Program-made: the position numbers and the translations under genes
NCBI GenBank assembly: GCA_944326545.1
Contig: CALVEH010000004.1
Coordinates: 62,001-126,000, forward strand
Direction of reading: 5' to 3'
DNA length: 64,000 nucleotides
Origin: Candidatus Gastranaerophilales bacterium
Lineage (GTDB): Bacteria > Cyanobacteriota > Vampirovibrionia > Gastranaerophilales > Gastranaerophilaceae
Part shown: piece after piece, positions 63,647 to 64,000 of the stretch
Position numbering within the stretch: position 1 is the first letter of the stretch
How the letters are laid out: each line of letters opens with the position of its first letter
The notes under the pieces: generated by a model
What the model was told of the DNA's origin: nothing
What the model saw: only the letters and a program-made list of their open reading frames with translations
Database searches by the model: none

Positions 63647-64000
63647 CAAAAGATATTAATGATTTAAGAAATGAAAATGAACTTGTAGATTTGTTTTGTA
63701 CGTTAGCGCAAATTCCTTCTCCGTCAGGCGAAGAAGATAAAGTATCTGCAAAGATTGTGGAAATTTTAACACAAGCTGGTATCGATGCTAAAGAAGACCA
63801 CTTTAAAAACGTAAGAGCAAAAATTCCTGCTACAAATCCTAATAAAAAACCAATTCTTTTATCAGCTCACATGGATGTTGTAGGTGATGCATCTGCTGTA
63901 AATATAAGAATTTCTGAAGACGGACAGTATATAGAAACTGATAAATCAAGACCATTAGGTTCTGATGACAAAGTTGGCGTTGCTGCTGCTATGTATTTGG
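63643..64000 (+). CDS. M20 family peptidase, PepT-like (3' partial)
   Basis: Start of a metal-dependent aminopeptidase (119 residues visible, cut by the window end). LSAHMDVVGDAS carries the first Zn-binding His and Asp; RPLGSDDKVGVAAAMYL has the bridging Asp. The ATG overlaps the preceding stop as ATGA. The likely substrate is a tripeptide, by similarity with PepT. Confidence 0.85.
   Translation, partial: MTKDINDLRNENELVDLFCTLAQIPSPSGEEDKVSAKIVEILTQAGIDAKEDHFKNVRAKIPATNPNKKPILLSAHMDVVGDASAVNIRISEDGQYIETDKSRPLGSDDKVGVAAAMYL

Overview
The window is AT-rich chromosomal DNA (roughly one third G+C by eye) from a Gram-negative, flagellated, LPS-making bacterium. KdsC and KdsD point to KDO and an outer membrane. 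FlgB, FlgC and FliE point to a flagellum. There is an F-type ATPase, FabI, AccB/AccC and an EF-P gene directly before accB. Several proteins start with a shared short N-terminus (M-x-I-[N/K]-S-[I/V], then a later F-K-Q). Together these suggest a gut Melainabacteria/Vampirovibrionia lineage such as Gastranaerophilales. This assignment is an inference and no 16S gene is present.

Layout. 1-4.0 kb: end of the ATP synthase operon (atpD partial, atpC), uppS, a kinase-like protein and rdgB. 4.1-6.4 kb: a small signature protein, a 450-base gap with a possible small RNA, then kdsD-kdsC. 6.4-11.7 kb: a SWIM-SNF2 helicase, a DUF1848 protein and a divergent YitT transporter-like gene with a perfect palindrome at its promoter. 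11.7-14.2 kb: an XRE regulator and groES-groEL, separated by an unusual direct repeat. 14.3-24.2 kb: a six-gene array of GT-C-type membrane glycosyltransferases facing a gtrA-gtrB pair across 26 bases. 24.3-29.5 kb: BaiN-like flavoprotein, folK, efp, accB, a small membrane protein and accC. 29.5-39.9 kb: GNAT protein, pheS, fabI, pyk, a repeat protein, murA, an exported protein, cdd, membrane and PHP proteins. 39.8-44.7 kb: small regulators, infC (ATT start), and an operon of response regulator, histidine kinase, flgB, flgC and fliE. 45.0 kb: RNase P RNA. 45.5-59.8 kb: a CDF-CorC fusion, a signature protein, a PPC-domain protein, an HD-GYP regulator, a UbiA prenyltransferase, SpoIID, MurJ, Sua5, two envelope proteins and metK. 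60-64 kb: ilvB-ilvN, a DUF4127 protein and the start of an M20 peptidase.

The most interesting material is non-coding. Two intergenic RNAs (efp-accB and response regulator-histidine kinase) share a three-way-junction fold: all three helices are kept by compensatory base changes and the junction bases are conserved. A second family of about 120 bases occurs three times on the + strand (near 27.4, 47.6 and 55.4 kb), each time upstream of a gene. One copy supplies the last codons of murJ. I see no tRNA genes, CRISPR arrays, insertion sequences or prophage genes.
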